Positions 9,354 through 18,420 are shown, numbered from the stretch's first letter. The stretch: DNA of 64,000 nucleotides from Spirochaetales bacterium (GCA_028533045.1 JAQQAP010000036.1:42455-106454), one strand, 5' to 3'. Numbers and translations: made by a program. Notes: generated by a model from the letters alone, not told the origin.

Positions 9354-9962
9354 ATGACCGGGAAAAACGATCCGGCTCAAATCCGGCTGACCGAACTTCT
9401 TACCCTTCTTCCCCAGCTTGAGGAGGAAGAAGAGACTCTAAACTCCCGCTTAATCGGCCGCTATCTAAACGCCACCCCCGATTCGGTGCGGAAAGATATC
9501 AGTCGACTCAATCGGGAAGGGCGGTCCGGAGCCTACGAGGGAAAGGACCTGTCCGAAGGGATTAGGGAACTTCTGGGTTTGGAAGGAAAAAAGAAAGTCT
9601 GCCTTGCCGGACTGGGATCGCTGGGACTTCACATAATGGAACTCCTGGAGAATTCGGAGCATGTGGAACTGGTAGCCGCCTTTGACAGCAAGATGAACCG
9701 GGTGGAACGAACCGATGCAACCGTAGAGCTGTTCCCCGCTTGGGAGATCCCGGAAATCACCGCGCGATACGGAGTGGAAGCGGGAATTATCGCCACCGAA
9801 CCGGAGGATGCAGAAAAAACCCTGAACCGTATGAGCGAGGGAGGCGTCAGGGGAATACTAAACCTTTCCGGCTGGTACCTGCCCCGGGATGAAGAGGGTC
9901 CTTCCATAAAAAACGTCAATATCGGCGCCATGCTCCTGGAGCTGTTGTGCCGTATGAAATAG
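9354..9962 (+). CDS. rex: Redox-sensing transcriptional repressor, Rex family
   Basis: At 202 residues it has the usual Rex length. The N-terminal winged helix has the recognition segment ATPDSVRKDISRLNREG; the C-terminal NAD(H)-binding Rossmann domain has GLGSLG (GxGxxG), the FDSK turn, GIIATEPEDA and GILNLSGWYLP. Rex binds DNA when the NADH/NAD+ ratio is low and represses fermentation and redox genes. A Rex-like operator (TGTGA-N6-TCACA) lies at 9295-9310 beside its promoter, suggesting autoregulation. It has no Shine-Dalgarno sequence and looks leaderless. serA follows 37 bases downstream behind its own ribosome site. The divergence from classical Rex (RxxxF motif region) makes the exact operator preference uncertain. 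Confidence 0.82.
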   Translation: MTGKNDPAQIRLTELLTLLPQLEEEEETLNSRLIGRYLNATPDSVRKDISRLNREGRSGAYEGKDLSEGIRELLGLEGKKKVCLAGLGSLGLHIMELLENSEHVELVAAFDSKMNRVERTDATVELFPAWEIPEITARYGVEAGIIATEPEDAEKTLNRMSEGGVRGILNLSGWYLPRDEEGPSIKNVNIGAMLLELLCRMK

Positions 9963-9999
9963 TAGAAAACGAGAAAGAAAAGAAACGAGGAGAACAGAC

Positions 10000-11166
10000 A
10001 TGTACAGTATTCAGACACTGAATAAAATTTCCGCCAAAGGCCTGGACAGAATGGACCGGGAAAATTATGAAATCGCTTCGGAGCTTACCCAGCCCGATGC
10101 TATTCTTGTAAGAAGCATGAAACTCCATGATATGGACTTCCCCGCATCGGTAAAAGCCATAGGTCGTGCCGGCGCCGGAGTTAACAATATCCCCCTGGAC
10201 AAGTGTTCCGAAAAAGGAATTGTAGTCTTCAACACCCCCGGAGCCAACGCCAACAGTGTAAAAGAACTCGTACTGGCAGCCCTCCTCGTATCCTCCCGTG
10301 ATATCATCGGCGGAGTTAACTGGATTCAGGGCGAAGCCGACAAGGGCGACGAAGTACCCAAAATCGTAGAAAAGGGCAAATCCAACTTTGCCGGACCGGA
10401 AATCATGGGCAAAACCCTGGGTGTTATCGGACTGGGAGCCATCGGAGCCCTCGTTGCCAACGCCGCCAGCGGCCTGGGAATGAACGTCCTCGGCTATGAT
10501 CCCTTCATCTCCGTAGACGCCGCCTGGGGACTCTCCAGAAACGTGACCAAAGCCATCAGTCTTGACCAGATGCTTAGCCAGTGCGACTACATCAGCCTCC
10601 ACCTTCCCCTCAACGACAAAACCCGAGGCCTCATCGGCGGCGAGAAATTCGACGTCATGAAAGACAACATCCGCATTATGAACTTCGCCCGAGGCGGCCT
10701 GGTAAACAACGAAGACCTCCTGGCTCAGATAGAAAAAGGCAAAGTAGCCGCCTATGTAACCGACTTCCCCGAAGCGGAACTCCTGGGCAACCCCAAGGTC
10801 ATTACCGTGCCCCACCTGGGAGCCTCCTCCCCGGAAGCGGAAGAAAACTGCGCCATTATGGCGGTTGATCAGGTAAAGGACTACCTGGAAAACGGTAACA
10901 TCGTGAACTCTGTAAACTTCCCCGCCTGTTCCATGGAAAGAGCGGGAGGCCAGCGACTCATCATCGCCAACAAGAATATTCCCGACATGATGCGTCAGTT
11001 CCTCTCCGTCCTGGCCGATGCAGGTATCAACGTAGACGACATGACCAACCGCCACAAAGGCGACGTGGCCTACAACATCATCGACGTACCCTGCTGCGGC
11101 ATCACCGAAGATATCACCAAGAAGATAGAGGCCATCGACGGGGTTATTATGACCCGGATACTCTAG
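10000..11166 (+). CDS. serA: D-3-phosphoglycerate dehydrogenase with ACT domain
   Basis: The 388-residue protein is a D-2-hydroxyacid dehydrogenase: substrate domain (GRAGAGVNNIPLDKCSEKGI), NAD-binding GLGAIG followed by the acidic Asp in LGYDP, catalytic Arg in NFARGGLV, Glu in DFPEAEL and His in VPHLGASS. A C-terminal ACT-like domain (about 315-388, FLSVLADAGINVDDM) suggests serine feedback control. It makes 3-phosphohydroxypyruvate, the first step of serine synthesis. The length matches the short bacterial type, without the intervening domain. GAGGAGAACAGAC precedes the ATG. It lies 37 bases after the Rex gene in the same direction and may share its transcript. A GC-rich repeat follows. 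Confidence 0.92.
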   Translation: MYSIQTLNKISAKGLDRMDRENYEIASELTQPDAILVRSMKLHDMDFPASVKAIGRAGAGVNNIPLDKCSEKGIVVFNTPGANANSVKELVLAALLVSSRDIIGGVNWIQGEADKGDEVPKIVEKGKSNFAGPEIMGKTLGVIGLGAIGALVANAASGLGMNVLGYDPFISVDAAWGLSRNVTKAISLDQMLSQCDYISLHLPLNDKTRGLIGGEKFDVMKDNIRIMNFARGGLVNNEDLLAQIEKGKVAAYVTDFPEAELLGNPKVITVPHLGASSPEAEENCAIMAVDQVKDYLENGNIVNSVNFPACSMERAGGQRLIIANKNIPDMMRQFLSVLADAGINVDDMTNRHKGDVAYNIIDVPCCGITEDITKKIEAIDGVIMTRIL

Positions 11167-11179
11167 TATTTTTATACCC

Positions 11180-11335
11180 CTTTTCCGGGGCCGTTCCGGG
11201 CAAAATTGCCCGGAACCGGGCTGTCCGGAGCTCCGGGGCTGAACCGCTCCCCTACTTCGTGGGGGGAGCTGCCCCTCCGGCCCGTCGGCTCCGCCTCCGG
11301 TCGGCCTAACGGCCCCCCTCCCATCCCTCGTCCTT
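11180..11335. repeat. GC-rich intergenic repeat island 1
   Basis: This 156-bp gap is far richer in G+C than its surroundings and contains nested inverted repeats, the best being GTTCCGGGCAA (11193-11203) paired with TTGCCCGGAAC (11206-11216). It ends with phrases (CCCGTCGGC, GGCCTAA, CGCCTCCGG, CCCCTCCCA) that recur in the island at 37088-37240. No reading frame or T-run is present. Confidence 0.5.
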
Positions 11336-11343
11336 AAAAAAGC

Positions 11344-12180
11344 CTAATCCAGGCCCAGATAAATAACCCGGTTATCAAAGAACGTGGGAACAAGCAGGCC
11401 ATTGTTCGCTTCCACATACTCAAAATCGGCCGCATTGATATTAACTTCCGTCGTATCGCTCACAACCACAGGTTCGGACGCAGCAGAAATAATCTGAATC
11501 TTTCCCTTCCAGTCACTCACAACATAAGAACCGTCACCCAAAGGCTTAAGGCCGTCGATTCCCCCCTTGAGAGGGATTTCCAGAGTCTGTGACTTATCTT
11601 CAAGACTAATACGAACCAAACCGGCCGATGTTCCGGCCAACAGTTCAACTCCGTCCATAAATAGACCGTTAGGCTTTTTATACTCTGTCAATTCCAGCCA
11701 GGTCTCGGCAGCTCCGTTTACAAGAACACCAATTTTACTGGCTCCCGTATCGGAAAAATATACGGTTCCCCTTTCATCAATGGCGATATCATTCAGAAAT
11801 TTGGCCCCTTCCACCTCAATGGTGTTCACAATGGCAGCAGCCGTCACATCCACCACATGAATGCGATTAATATCGCTAACGTAGAGCCTCCCATCGTACA
11901 AGCCCATACCCTTGGGAGCATCCATGCCGCCCACCCATTCCAGGGGGTCCGCCGTACCGTCCGCTTTTAACCGTGAAATAAATCCTGCCCCGTTTCTTTC
12001 CGTGGGCTTACCGTTGATATTGGAAACATAAATGACTCCCGATTCTCCGTCAAAATACACCGATTCGGTCGTATTCAATCCTTCCGGGCTCATCCAACTT
12101 TCAGACACACCCGTCGTAGTGGAACAGGACGCCCAAAGGATAAAGACCGACAGGGCAGCGATAATTTTAAGTGATTTCAT
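11344..12180 (-). CDS. SMP-30/gluconolactonase-like beta-propeller lipoprotein
   Basis: The 278-residue protein begins with a lipoprotein signal ending in the lipobox WASC (Cys19), so it should be lipid-anchored. The rest is a series of beta-propeller blades (GVIYVSNINGKP, GRLYVSDINRIHVVDV, GTVYFSDTGASKIGVL, NGLFMDGVELLAG, SYVVSDWKGKIQII), as in SMP-30/NHL-type proteins that bind sugars or lactones or act as scaffolds. A catalytic role is not shown; it may be binding only. GGAGGAATT precedes the ATG. It is divergent from the AraC regulator at 12325, which may control it. Confidence 0.78.
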   Translation of the reverse strand: MKSLKIIAALSVFILWASCSTTTGVSESWMSPEGLNTTESVYFDGESGVIYVSNINGKPTERNGAGFISRLKADGTADPLEWVGGMDAPKGMGLYDGRLYVSDINRIHVVDVTAAAIVNTIEVEGAKFLNDIAIDERGTVYFSDTGASKIGVLVNGAAETWLELTEYKKPNGLFMDGVELLAGTSAGLVRISLEDKSQTLEIPLKGGIDGLKPLGDGSYVVSDWKGKIQIISAASEPVVVSDTTEVNINAADFEYVEANNGLLVPTFFDNRVIYLGLD

Positions 12181-12324
12181 AATTCCTCCAAAACAATCAA
12201 CCGGCTGATTATGACTCTTTGATTCTCTGCATGCTTATGAAACCAGCATAGACCGAATGACTCTGGACAGATAGGAAGGATATAAAGTATTTTATTGTAT
12301 AATATGCAAGCTAAGGAGTAAAGA

Positions 12325-13236
12325 ATGCCCCTTCAAGACCGTCATGTAGACCGAATCATTCCCATTGAGTACAAAGGAAATGAGAAAATAGCAGAAGAGT
12401 TTATAGAAGACCGACTCAGGCTGATTATAATAGAAGGGGGAGAGGCCTCCCTCCTCATAAACGGAATAACTCTGGCAGCCACTGCGCCCTCAGTCTTGGC
12501 TCTCTGCCCTCAAGACAGGGTAAAAATCCTAAGCAGCCATAAGTTTGCCGCCCGATCCTTCAACTTTGCCCCTAACTTCGTTAACAGCAGCTTCACCTTC
12601 GAAGCCCTCAAGAAAAATGACTTCGCCACCATGGATGACCGGCACGACCGGAACGTACTGCGCATATTCCACAGACGTCGTCCTCAGTTTAACGGCCTGG
12701 CACCTCTTCCTTCATCCCTGTTTCTCAATATTACGGAATGGCTTGATATTATTGGTAAGGAAACGGTTGTACAAAGCGACAACTGGTGGTCCTGTCGCAT
12801 CCGGCGTTACCTCCTACAGATACTTTATCTTACGGAAGATGTCTACCAGGAACTGCTCATGAATAACTTTGAACAAAAGGCTCCCACGGGAGACCCCTAC
12901 GTCAAAACGGCCCTGGAATACATTCACACCAACTACCACCGGGACATCTCCCTGGATGCCCTCTGCGATATAACCAACCTGAACAGAACCTCCCTAAACA
13001 GGAGATTCAAGGAAGTAACCGGCCATACCCTCATAGACTATCTCATAAAACACCGTATGTCCGTTGCCTGCGACGCCTTGGCCAATACGGGTCTTAAAGT
13101 AAAGGATATAGCCGAATCCTGCGGTTTTTCCGACGATGCCTATTTTAGCAAAATCTTCTCAAAGAGATTGGGAGTAACCCCTGCGGCCTATCGCACAAGG
13201 GCAAAAGAAGAACAAAAGCCTAAGGCGGCGACCTAG
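12325..13236 (+). CDS. AraC-family transcriptional regulator
   Basis: The C-terminal 100 residues form two helix-turn-helix units of the AraC type (ISLDALCDITNLNRTSLNRR, then VKDIAESCGFSDDAYFSKIF and RLGVTPAAYR). The N-terminal half (about 1-185) looks like a cupin-type effector domain and contains TAPSVLALCPQD; its ligand is unknown. AAGGAGTAAAGA lies directly before the ATG, and TATAAT at 12298-12303 may be a -10 box. It diverges from the beta-propeller lipoprotein gene and overlaps the convergent parvulin gene by 4 bases. A role in regulating the lipoprotein is an inference from position. Confidence 0.86.
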   Translation: MPLQDRHVDRIIPIEYKGNEKIAEEFIEDRLRLIIIEGGEASLLINGITLAATAPSVLALCPQDRVKILSSHKFAARSFNFAPNFVNSSFTFEALKKNDFATMDDRHDRNVLRIFHRRRPQFNGLAPLPSSLFLNITEWLDIIGKETVVQSDNWWSCRIRRYLLQILYLTEDVYQELLMNNFEQKAPTGDPYVKTALEYIHTNYHRDISLDALCDITNLNRTSLNRRFKEVTGHTLIDYLIKHRMSVACDALANTGLKVKDIAESCGFSDDAYFSKIFSKRLGVTPAAYRTRAKEEQKPKAAT

Positions 13237-14057
13237 GCCTCGATCTTGGCGCTTGCCTTAAGTTCTTCCAAAAGCTCCGCCACCCGTCGGTCCCGCTCGG
13301 TATTTTCAAGACCTTTCATAACATCGGCCTTAATCTTCTCGAATTCCAGGGGAATGGAAGGAATCTTTTTGTGAACCAGAGCAATATGATACCCTAACTC
13401 GGTCTGAAAGATCTCACTAATCTTGCCCGGTTCCAGGCTAAAGGCAACCTTTTCAAACTTCTCCGCCAAGCTTCCCCGGGGGAAAGTTTCCAAGTCAACA
13501 ATCTCCTCATCGGAGTACTTCTTAGCCACCTGCTCAAAGGGTTTTCCCCCATTCAGCTCTTTCTGGGCTTCCAAAATGGTCTGAAGAGCCTTATTCGCAT
13601 CGTCCCCTTCCCGGCTGGTAAAACAAAGAATATGGGAACAGTGAATCTGTTCGGGAAGAATAAAGGTCTCCCGATTCTCTTCATAGGCAGCCAGAGCCTC
13701 CTCTTCGGAAATGGAAATATCCGCAAAAAGCTCTTTAAAGAACTCTTCCTGACGAATCTGACCTTCCAGATCCTTCCGAATAAGAGCCTGCTTCTCTTCA
13801 TCGGGCTTGCTGTCCTTGGGAAAATCCTTCAAAACCTTCTTAAAAGCCTTCTCCACGACTCCCTCATCAAGCTCAGGAACTGCCTCTTCCGCTTTAAGCA
13901 AAAAGAGAAACTGTCCCGTCACATTTCTTTCGGTAATTTCACGGAGTTCCTTCTCGGGAACTTTCATATTCGCCGGCGAATCGGCCTGAAGCCGTGAAAG
14001 CCGGTCAAACTCTCTATCAAACATATATTGGGGTACAACCCGGTCATTAATAGTCAT
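13233..14057 (-). CDS. Parvulin-type (PpiC) peptidyl-prolyl cis-trans isomerase
   Basis: The central-C-terminal part (about 135-240: PEQIHCSHILCFT, FEQVAKKYSDEEIVDLETFPRGSLAEKFEKVAFSLEPGKISEIFQ, TELGYHIALV) is a PpiC rotamase domain. The N-terminal region is helical, like the SurN chaperone region of PrsA/SurA-type proteins, but no signal peptide is seen, so the protein is probably cytoplasmic. The start is uncertain: the ATG at 14057 gives MTINDRVVPQYM; an in-frame GTG four codons upstream (14069) has a better ribosome site (GGGAGG at seven bases). The longer frame from 14156 is glycine-rich and unlikely. It converges with the AraC gene with a 4-base overlap. Confidence 0.82.
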   Translation of the reverse strand: MTINDRVVPQYMFDREFDRLSRLQADSPANMKVPEKELREITERNVTGQFLFLLKAEEAVPELDEGVVEKAFKKVLKDFPKDSKPDEEKQALIRKDLEGQIRQEEFFKELFADISISEEEALAAYEENRETFILPEQIHCSHILCFTSREGDDANKALQTILEAQKELNGGKPFEQVAKKYSDEEIVDLETFPRGSLAEKFEKVAFSLEPGKISEIFQTELGYHIALVHKKIPSIPLEFEKIKADVMKGLENTERDRRVAELLEELKASAKIEA

Positions 14058-14111
14058 TCCCCCAGCATACACTAATCCCCCTCCCAGAGAAAATCCCCCG
14101 ATCCCCCTTAA

Positions 14112-14143
14112 ACAAAAAAAACGCCCCCGGATAGGAGCGTTTT
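14112..14143 (-). terminator. Intrinsic terminator after the DUF898 gene
   Basis: On the minus strand AAAACGCTCC pairs with GGGGCGTTTT around a six-base loop and is followed by further T residues. It lies about 45 bases after the stop codon at 14187. Confidence 0.8.
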
Positions 14144-14186
14144 CTCTGTCTGGCAATTCCTCTTAAAACGAGCAGGTCCTACCGTT

Positions 14187-14963
14187 TTAAGCAGCTTCGT
14201 CCCGTTTTTCGAGACTGAATCCCGCCGCCAAAAAGCGATAAATTTCCATCTCAAACCAGGCATAGTAAATACCAAAGGTAATTATGGAAAGAAGACCGCC
14301 CTTAATCATAAGACTTAGGAGCTTGCCCCCTTCGGCGGCAAACTTAAAGGACTCATCGGTACCGTAAGTAACGTTTTCCGCCAGGTAGCCGTAGATCTTG
14401 ATAATAGCCCAGGGAGCATAAATACCCAGAGTTAAACAGCTAAGGAGATACTGTCCCAGAAGCAGACAGAAGAGCTTGCCCCCATCGGCGGTCAAACCAA
14501 AGGAAACCCCATCGTAAGAAGTTTCTTCCAAAAGATAACCGTAAATCTTGATCATGGCCCAAGGTGTATAGATACCAAAGGTAATTCCGATAAGCAGGAA
14601 CTGGACAAAAAAGATACTAAAAAACTTGCTGCCCTCTCCGCTAAATTCAAAATGCTTTTCGTCATAGCTTGTATGTTCAACCAGATATTTCACAACCTTA
14701 ATGATGGCCCAGGCATAGTAAATACCAAAAGTAATGGCACAAAGCAATCCCTGTACAAAAAGAAGACTGAACAACTCACCGCCGTTTCCGTCGAAGTCAA
14801 AGGGCTTACCCTCAAGAGTAAGGTTTTCCGCCATATACTTCCGGATTTTTACCATCGCCCAGGGAGCATAAATCCCAAAGGTAATACCACACAGGATACC
14901 CTGTACTAAAATCAGGCTGAAAAATTCGCCCCCCTTCCCGTTAAACGCGAAGTCTCTTTTCAT
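14187..14963 (-). CDS. DUF898-like membrane protein made of five tandem repeats
   Basis: The whole protein consists of five copies of a unit of about 50 residues: F.F.G.GGE.FSL...Q..L..ITFGIY.PWA..KI..Y..E. Each unit has one or two hydrophobic stretches ending in TFGIY(A/Y/T)(P/A)W. This matches the DUF898 (YjgN-like) pattern, whose function is unknown. The ATG at 14963 is chosen because GGAGGAACAA directly precedes it; four codons upstream only a TTG occurs. It follows the small membrane gene at 14982 by about 18 bases and ends in a terminator, so the two form an operon. The odd number of units raises a topology question. Confidence 0.8.
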   Translation of the reverse strand: MKRDFAFNGKGGEFFSLILVQGILCGITFGIYAPWAMVKIRKYMAENLTLEGKPFDFDGNGGELFSLLFVQGLLCAITFGIYYAWAIIKVVKYLVEHTSYDEKHFEFSGEGSKFFSIFFVQFLLIGITFGIYTPWAMIKIYGYLLEETSYDGVSFGLTADGGKLFCLLLGQYLLSCLTLGIYAPWAIIKIYGYLAENVTYGTDESFKFAAEGGKLLSLMIKGGLLSIITFGIYYAWFEMEIYRFLAAGFSLEKRDEAA

Positions 14964-14981
14964 TTGTTCCTCCAAATATAA

Positions 14982-15275
14982 CTAATCGGCCCGGGCCGAT
15001 TTTGTTTCATAACGCACGGCGCTTCTTATAAAAAAACCGCAAATAGTAGCCTCTCTCGGCAGAGAATCCAGGGAGTATCCCTTTTCGCATAAAGCGACAA
15101 GACGCCTAAACCGTTTCATCCTGTTCTTCCCGTCCCATGAAAGCATTCCCACTAAACACAGAGACTGCCAGGCGGGTATGAAAAGCCAATAAGTCTTAAC
15201 CATCCCTCCATAGATAAAACCGACAACAGCAAGCAAGGAGAGAAGGATGGGAAAGTGAACAAGGATTTTTGACAT
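14982..15275 (-). CDS. Small hypothetical membrane protein (97 aa)
   Basis: No family is recognised. Two hydrophobic segments (about 4-24 and 29-46) are followed by a basic stretch (NRMKRFRRLV) and a cytoplasmic-looking tail with ATICGFFIRSAVRY. The gene lies directly upstream of the DUF898-like gene, same strand, so the products may work together in the membrane. No strong Shine-Dalgarno sequence precedes the ATG at 15275. Confidence 0.6.
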   Translation of the reverse strand: MSKILVHFPILLSLLAVVGFIYGGMVKTYWLFIPAWQSLCLVGMLSWDGKNRMKRFRRLVALCEKGYSLDSLPREATICGFFIRSAVRYETKSARAD

Positions 15276-15337
15276 TCAGGTATATCTTAATGCAAAGAAC
15301 CCCTTTTTTCAAGAAATGGAGAAAATACACTAATATT

Positions 15338-15366
15338 TTGTAATATTTAACGGTATAGATTAAAAT
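15338..15366 (+). promoter_or_regulatory. Predicted near-leaderless promoter for the BvgS-like kinase
   Basis: TTGTAA (15338-15343), a 17-base spacer and TAAAAT (15361-15366) end nine bases before the ATG at 15376, predicting a 5' leader of about three bases. There is no Shine-Dalgarno sequence. Confidence 0.45.
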
Positions 15367-15375
15367 TCACCTTAT

Positions 15376-17772
15376 ATGAAGAAATGGCTGTCCACAATTC
15401 TCCTTCTTCTAAGGGCCTCACTCTTTTGCCAGGATGCAGAACCGATGGTATTCGGAATTGTCCCCACGTCCCCTCCCGTCATGTTTCTGGATGAGCATAA
15501 TACCCCTTCCGGTTTCGCCGTAGACCTCTTTACACAAATTTTGGATGAACTGGACATACCCTACACGTTAAAAATAGATGACTTCCCCGGTACCTATTAC
15601 GGACTTGTTTCCGGAGAAGTAGATATATTTCCGACCATGCTCTACTCGGAAGAACGGGCAGAAATCCTTTACTATCCGGAGCATCCGGTGATAATCTCCT
15701 GGGGAGCCCTTTTTGTGGGAGAAAATACCCTGTTCCAGGGAATTACCGATATCACCGGACAGACTATCGGAGTGGTCAAGGAAGACCAAAATGGGAAGAA
15801 TTTCAGAGAATTCGTAGATAACCTGGATCTGAAATACCAAATACAGGAGTATAATACCTACGAAGAGCTATTCCGCAATGTACGGTTGGGACGGATCTAT
15901 GGAGGAGTCAGCAGTTATCATCACCAACTTTCCGAACGAGGGATCAAACAGACCGGAGCCGTCTTCTACCCCGAACCGGTCTACTGTGTCACCGGACGGG
16001 AACAGGGTAACCGGGAACTAATAGACAAAATATCTTCCCGGATACAGCAATTACGGAACAACCCCAGCTCCTACTACTACAGCCTGGAAAAAAAATGGTA
16101 CTACCCCCAAGGGGAAAACTTTAACCCCAAATTAATGAGAGCCTTAATCATTTCCGCCCTTCTCATCTTCCTCATCATAATCCATCTTTCCATTTACAAC
16201 CGCTTTCTGAGCCAAAAAGTCAAACGTGAAGTGGAAGCTCGGGAAAAAGACCGGGAAAAGCAGAAGAAGGTGGAACTGAAAAACGACTTTCTCTCTTCCA
16301 TCAGTCATGAACTCCGGACCCCCATGAATATCATTTCCAGCCTGGTTTACCTCCTATCCCAAACGGAACTGGACGAGAACCAGCAGCAGAAAATCAATCA
16401 GATAAATAAAGCGTCCAATATGCTTCTGGATATCATAAAGAATTTCCTGGACTTTAACCGCCTGGAAAAGGGTAAGGTCGAACTGGAAGAGCGCAGCTTC
16501 TCCCTTACAGAAGAACTTGAGGAGATCCTGAATCTTTTTTCCGGCGAAATCAGCTCAAAGGGACTTCATTTTGAAAGAAAGATTGACGAGGCAGTTCCTT
16601 CTTTCCTCCAGGGCGACCCCTACCGTCTCTCCCAGATCATCACGAATCTTTTAAATAATGCGGTAAAATTCAGCAATGAGGGGACCATAACGTTCTCTGT
16701 GGAAGTAGCCAAATCGGACAGGAAAGACTGTTTCCTCCGCTTTAGCATAAGCGACCAGGGAATCGGAATGAACCGGGAACAGCAGGAAAAACTCTTCTCT
16801 CCCTTTACCCAAGCAGACAGCAGTATCTCCCGTCAGTTTGGAGGAAGCGGCCTGGGGATGGCGATCTGCGACCAGCTCATCAAGCTGATGGGGGGAACGA
16901 TTGAGGTTGAAAGCCGGGAAGGAGAAGGAACCCGTATATCTTTCCAACTCCCCTTTGAGAAGAGAGAGGACCGGGAAAAAGAAATCGGCTCCGATCAAAA
17001 ATACTTAAACAGCTATAAAGGGGCCCGCATACTTTACGCAGAAGACAATAAAATCAACCGGGAGATAGGACAGGAACTGTTCAACATTGCCGATTTAGAG
17101 ATAGAAACAGCAGAAAATGGCCTTAAAGCAGTGGAAATGTCCGAAAAAACCCACTACGACCTGATTCTCATGGACATACAAATGCCCTTCATGGATGGGA
17201 TGTCGGCCACGAGAAAGATTCGGGAAAATGAAGAAAAATGCCATATTCCCCCAACCCCCATAGTCGCTCTCTCGGCCCACTTTCTGGAAGAGGATATAAA
17301 ATCAGCCTATGAAGCGGGCATGGATGACTATCTGACCAAGCCCATTTCCATCAAAGAACTTAATCTACTTTTTAATAAATGGCTGGCAAAATACTCCGCC
17401 ACCCAAACAAAAAGAACGGTTAAACCGGAAAAGGAACGGGCTTCCATCCCCGGTATTGATATGGATGATGTGATGGAACGGTTCGGAGGAAATTACGATC
17501 TTCTCATGGACAGCCTGACCAGTTTCGTCAACGACTACGCCCTTATGCCGGCCATGCTCATATCTCTGGAGAGCCAGGGAAATATTACAGCCACGGGAGA
17601 AAAGGTTCACACCTTGAAGGGAGTTCTGGGTAGCCTGGGAGCCTTGGATCTTTACAGGCAGGCCAGTATCCTGGAGCAGAAAATAAAGGAAACCCGGGCG
17701 ACAGCCGGTGAAGTAAGGGATTTCTCCGGGGCCCTGGAAGATTTTATCAGTAAGTTGGAAGGGAACGGTTAG
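15376..17772 (+). CDS. BvgS-like hybrid sensor kinase (SBP_bac_3 - HisKA - HATPase - REC - Hpt)
   Basis: The 798-residue protein has a signal peptide, one periplasmic family-3 solute-binding domain (about 22-245, FGIVPTSPPVMFLDEHNTPSGF), a membrane helix (about 255-277), HisKA with His in SISHELRTPMN, HATPase (SDQGIGM, GSGLGMAIC), a receiver with ILMDIQMPFMDG and a C-terminal Hpt domain with VHTLKGVLGSLGA. This is a complete multistep phosphorelay: ligand-controlled autophosphorylation, transfer to the receiver, then to Hpt and on to an unlinked response regulator. Family-3 domains often bind amino acids, but the ligand here is unknown. No Shine-Dalgarno sequence lies before the ATG. Confidence 0.9.
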   Translation: MKKWLSTILLLLRASLFCQDAEPMVFGIVPTSPPVMFLDEHNTPSGFAVDLFTQILDELDIPYTLKIDDFPGTYYGLVSGEVDIFPTMLYSEERAEILYYPEHPVIISWGALFVGENTLFQGITDITGQTIGVVKEDQNGKNFREFVDNLDLKYQIQEYNTYEELFRNVRLGRIYGGVSSYHHQLSERGIKQTGAVFYPEPVYCVTGREQGNRELIDKISSRIQQLRNNPSSYYYSLEKKWYYPQGENFNPKLMRALIISALLIFLIIIHLSIYNRFLSQKVKREVEAREKDREKQKKVELKNDFLSSISHELRTPMNIISSLVYLLSQTELDENQQQKINQINKASNMLLDIIKNFLDFNRLEKGKVELEERSFSLTEELEEILNLFSGEISSKGLHFERKIDEAVPSFLQGDPYRLSQIITNLLNNAVKFSNEGTITFSVEVAKSDRKDCFLRFSISDQGIGMNREQQEKLFSPFTQADSSISRQFGGSGLGMAICDQLIKLMGGTIEVESREGEGTRISFQLPFEKREDREKEIGSDQKYLNSYKGARILYAEDNKINREIGQELFNIADLEIETAENGLKAVEMSEKTHYDLILMDIQMPFMDGMSATRKIRENEEKCHIPPTPIVALSAHFLEEDIKSAYEAGMDDYLTKPISIKELNLLFNKWLAKYSATQTKRTVKPEKERASIPGIDMDDVMERFGGNYDLLMDSLTSFVNDYALMPAMLISLESQGNITATGEKVHTLKGVLGSLGALDLYRQASILEQKIKETRATAGEVRDFSGALEDFISKLEGNG

Positions 17773-17781
17773 GACTCCGCC

Positions 17782-18420
17782 CTAGGGACCGTAACTCAGT
17801 CCTACCCCTGCGAAAAGTGTTAATCCCCCGGAGTAGTCATCCCCATAGGTATCTTTGTAATCGCTGGAAGTAGCAATCTGCCAGGCGTTCCAGGCTCCCC
17901 CCAGGTAAAAACTTAAATGGACATCGGTCAAGTCATCCCCCAGAATAAAGGTGGTGTTGAATCCCGGCCCGACAACCAGAGAGTGATAATTGGTGGAATC
18001 TTCTCCCAAAATTATCCCGTTCAGGTTAATCCCGGCGGCCAGCAGGATTCGCTGGCGGTAATTGTCAAACATATACCCGCCGCCTATAAGAGAGTTGTAG
18101 CCCAGGCGAAAATCATAGCCGCTAAGAGAGCTGTCGCCGTAATACTCTTCATCAAGGTTTGTCAGTGTACTGTAACCTAGATAAGAGAGGGACAGATTCC
18201 CATATAAGCCGGGAGCCCCTGCGCCAAGTCTCATATTCTCAAAGGAAAAACAAGAGAGGGTCAAACCGACCTGCTGATTCAGTTTATATTCACATTCATC
18301 CCCATCAGCTATGAACTTACGGGTGGTGGACATATAGGTTAAATGGGCCATGGGGACAACCTCGGCTGTCAGAAAAGCGGTAATCCCGAATAACATGGCA
18401 ATGAAAGCATTCTTTTTCAC
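17782..18420 (-). CDS. Putative outer-membrane beta-barrel protein
   Basis: A signal peptide (KKNAFIAMLFGITAFLTA) is followed by about 190 residues of alternating polar/hydrophobic strands with repeated glycine-tyrosine patterns (GNLSLSYLGYS, DFRLGYNSLIGGGYMF, FAGVGLSYGP) and an aromatic-rich C-terminus, as in small outer-membrane barrels. No named family is recognised. The start codon is GTG at 18420 with AAGGAG seven bases upstream. It ends 10 bases after the convergent kinase gene. Confidence 0.65.
   Translation of the reverse strand: MKKNAFIAMLFGITAFLTAEVVPMAHLTYMSTTRKFIADGDECEYKLNQQVGLTLSCFSFENMRLGAGAPGLYGNLSLSYLGYSTLTNLDEEYYGDSSLSGYDFRLGYNSLIGGGYMFDNYRQRILLAAGINLNGIILGEDSTNYHSLVVGPGFNTTFILGDDLTDVHLSFYLGGAWNAWQIATSSDYKDTYGDDYSGGLTLFAGVGLSYGP

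Noticed and set aside
11193..11216. Intrinsic terminator after serA
   Set aside because: The stem is perfect but no T-run follows; it is better viewed as part of the GC-rich repeat island.
14070..14156. N-terminal extension of the parvulin frame
   Set aside because: It is glycine- and arginine-rich and unrelated to the family; ribosome sites occur only at 14069 and 14057.
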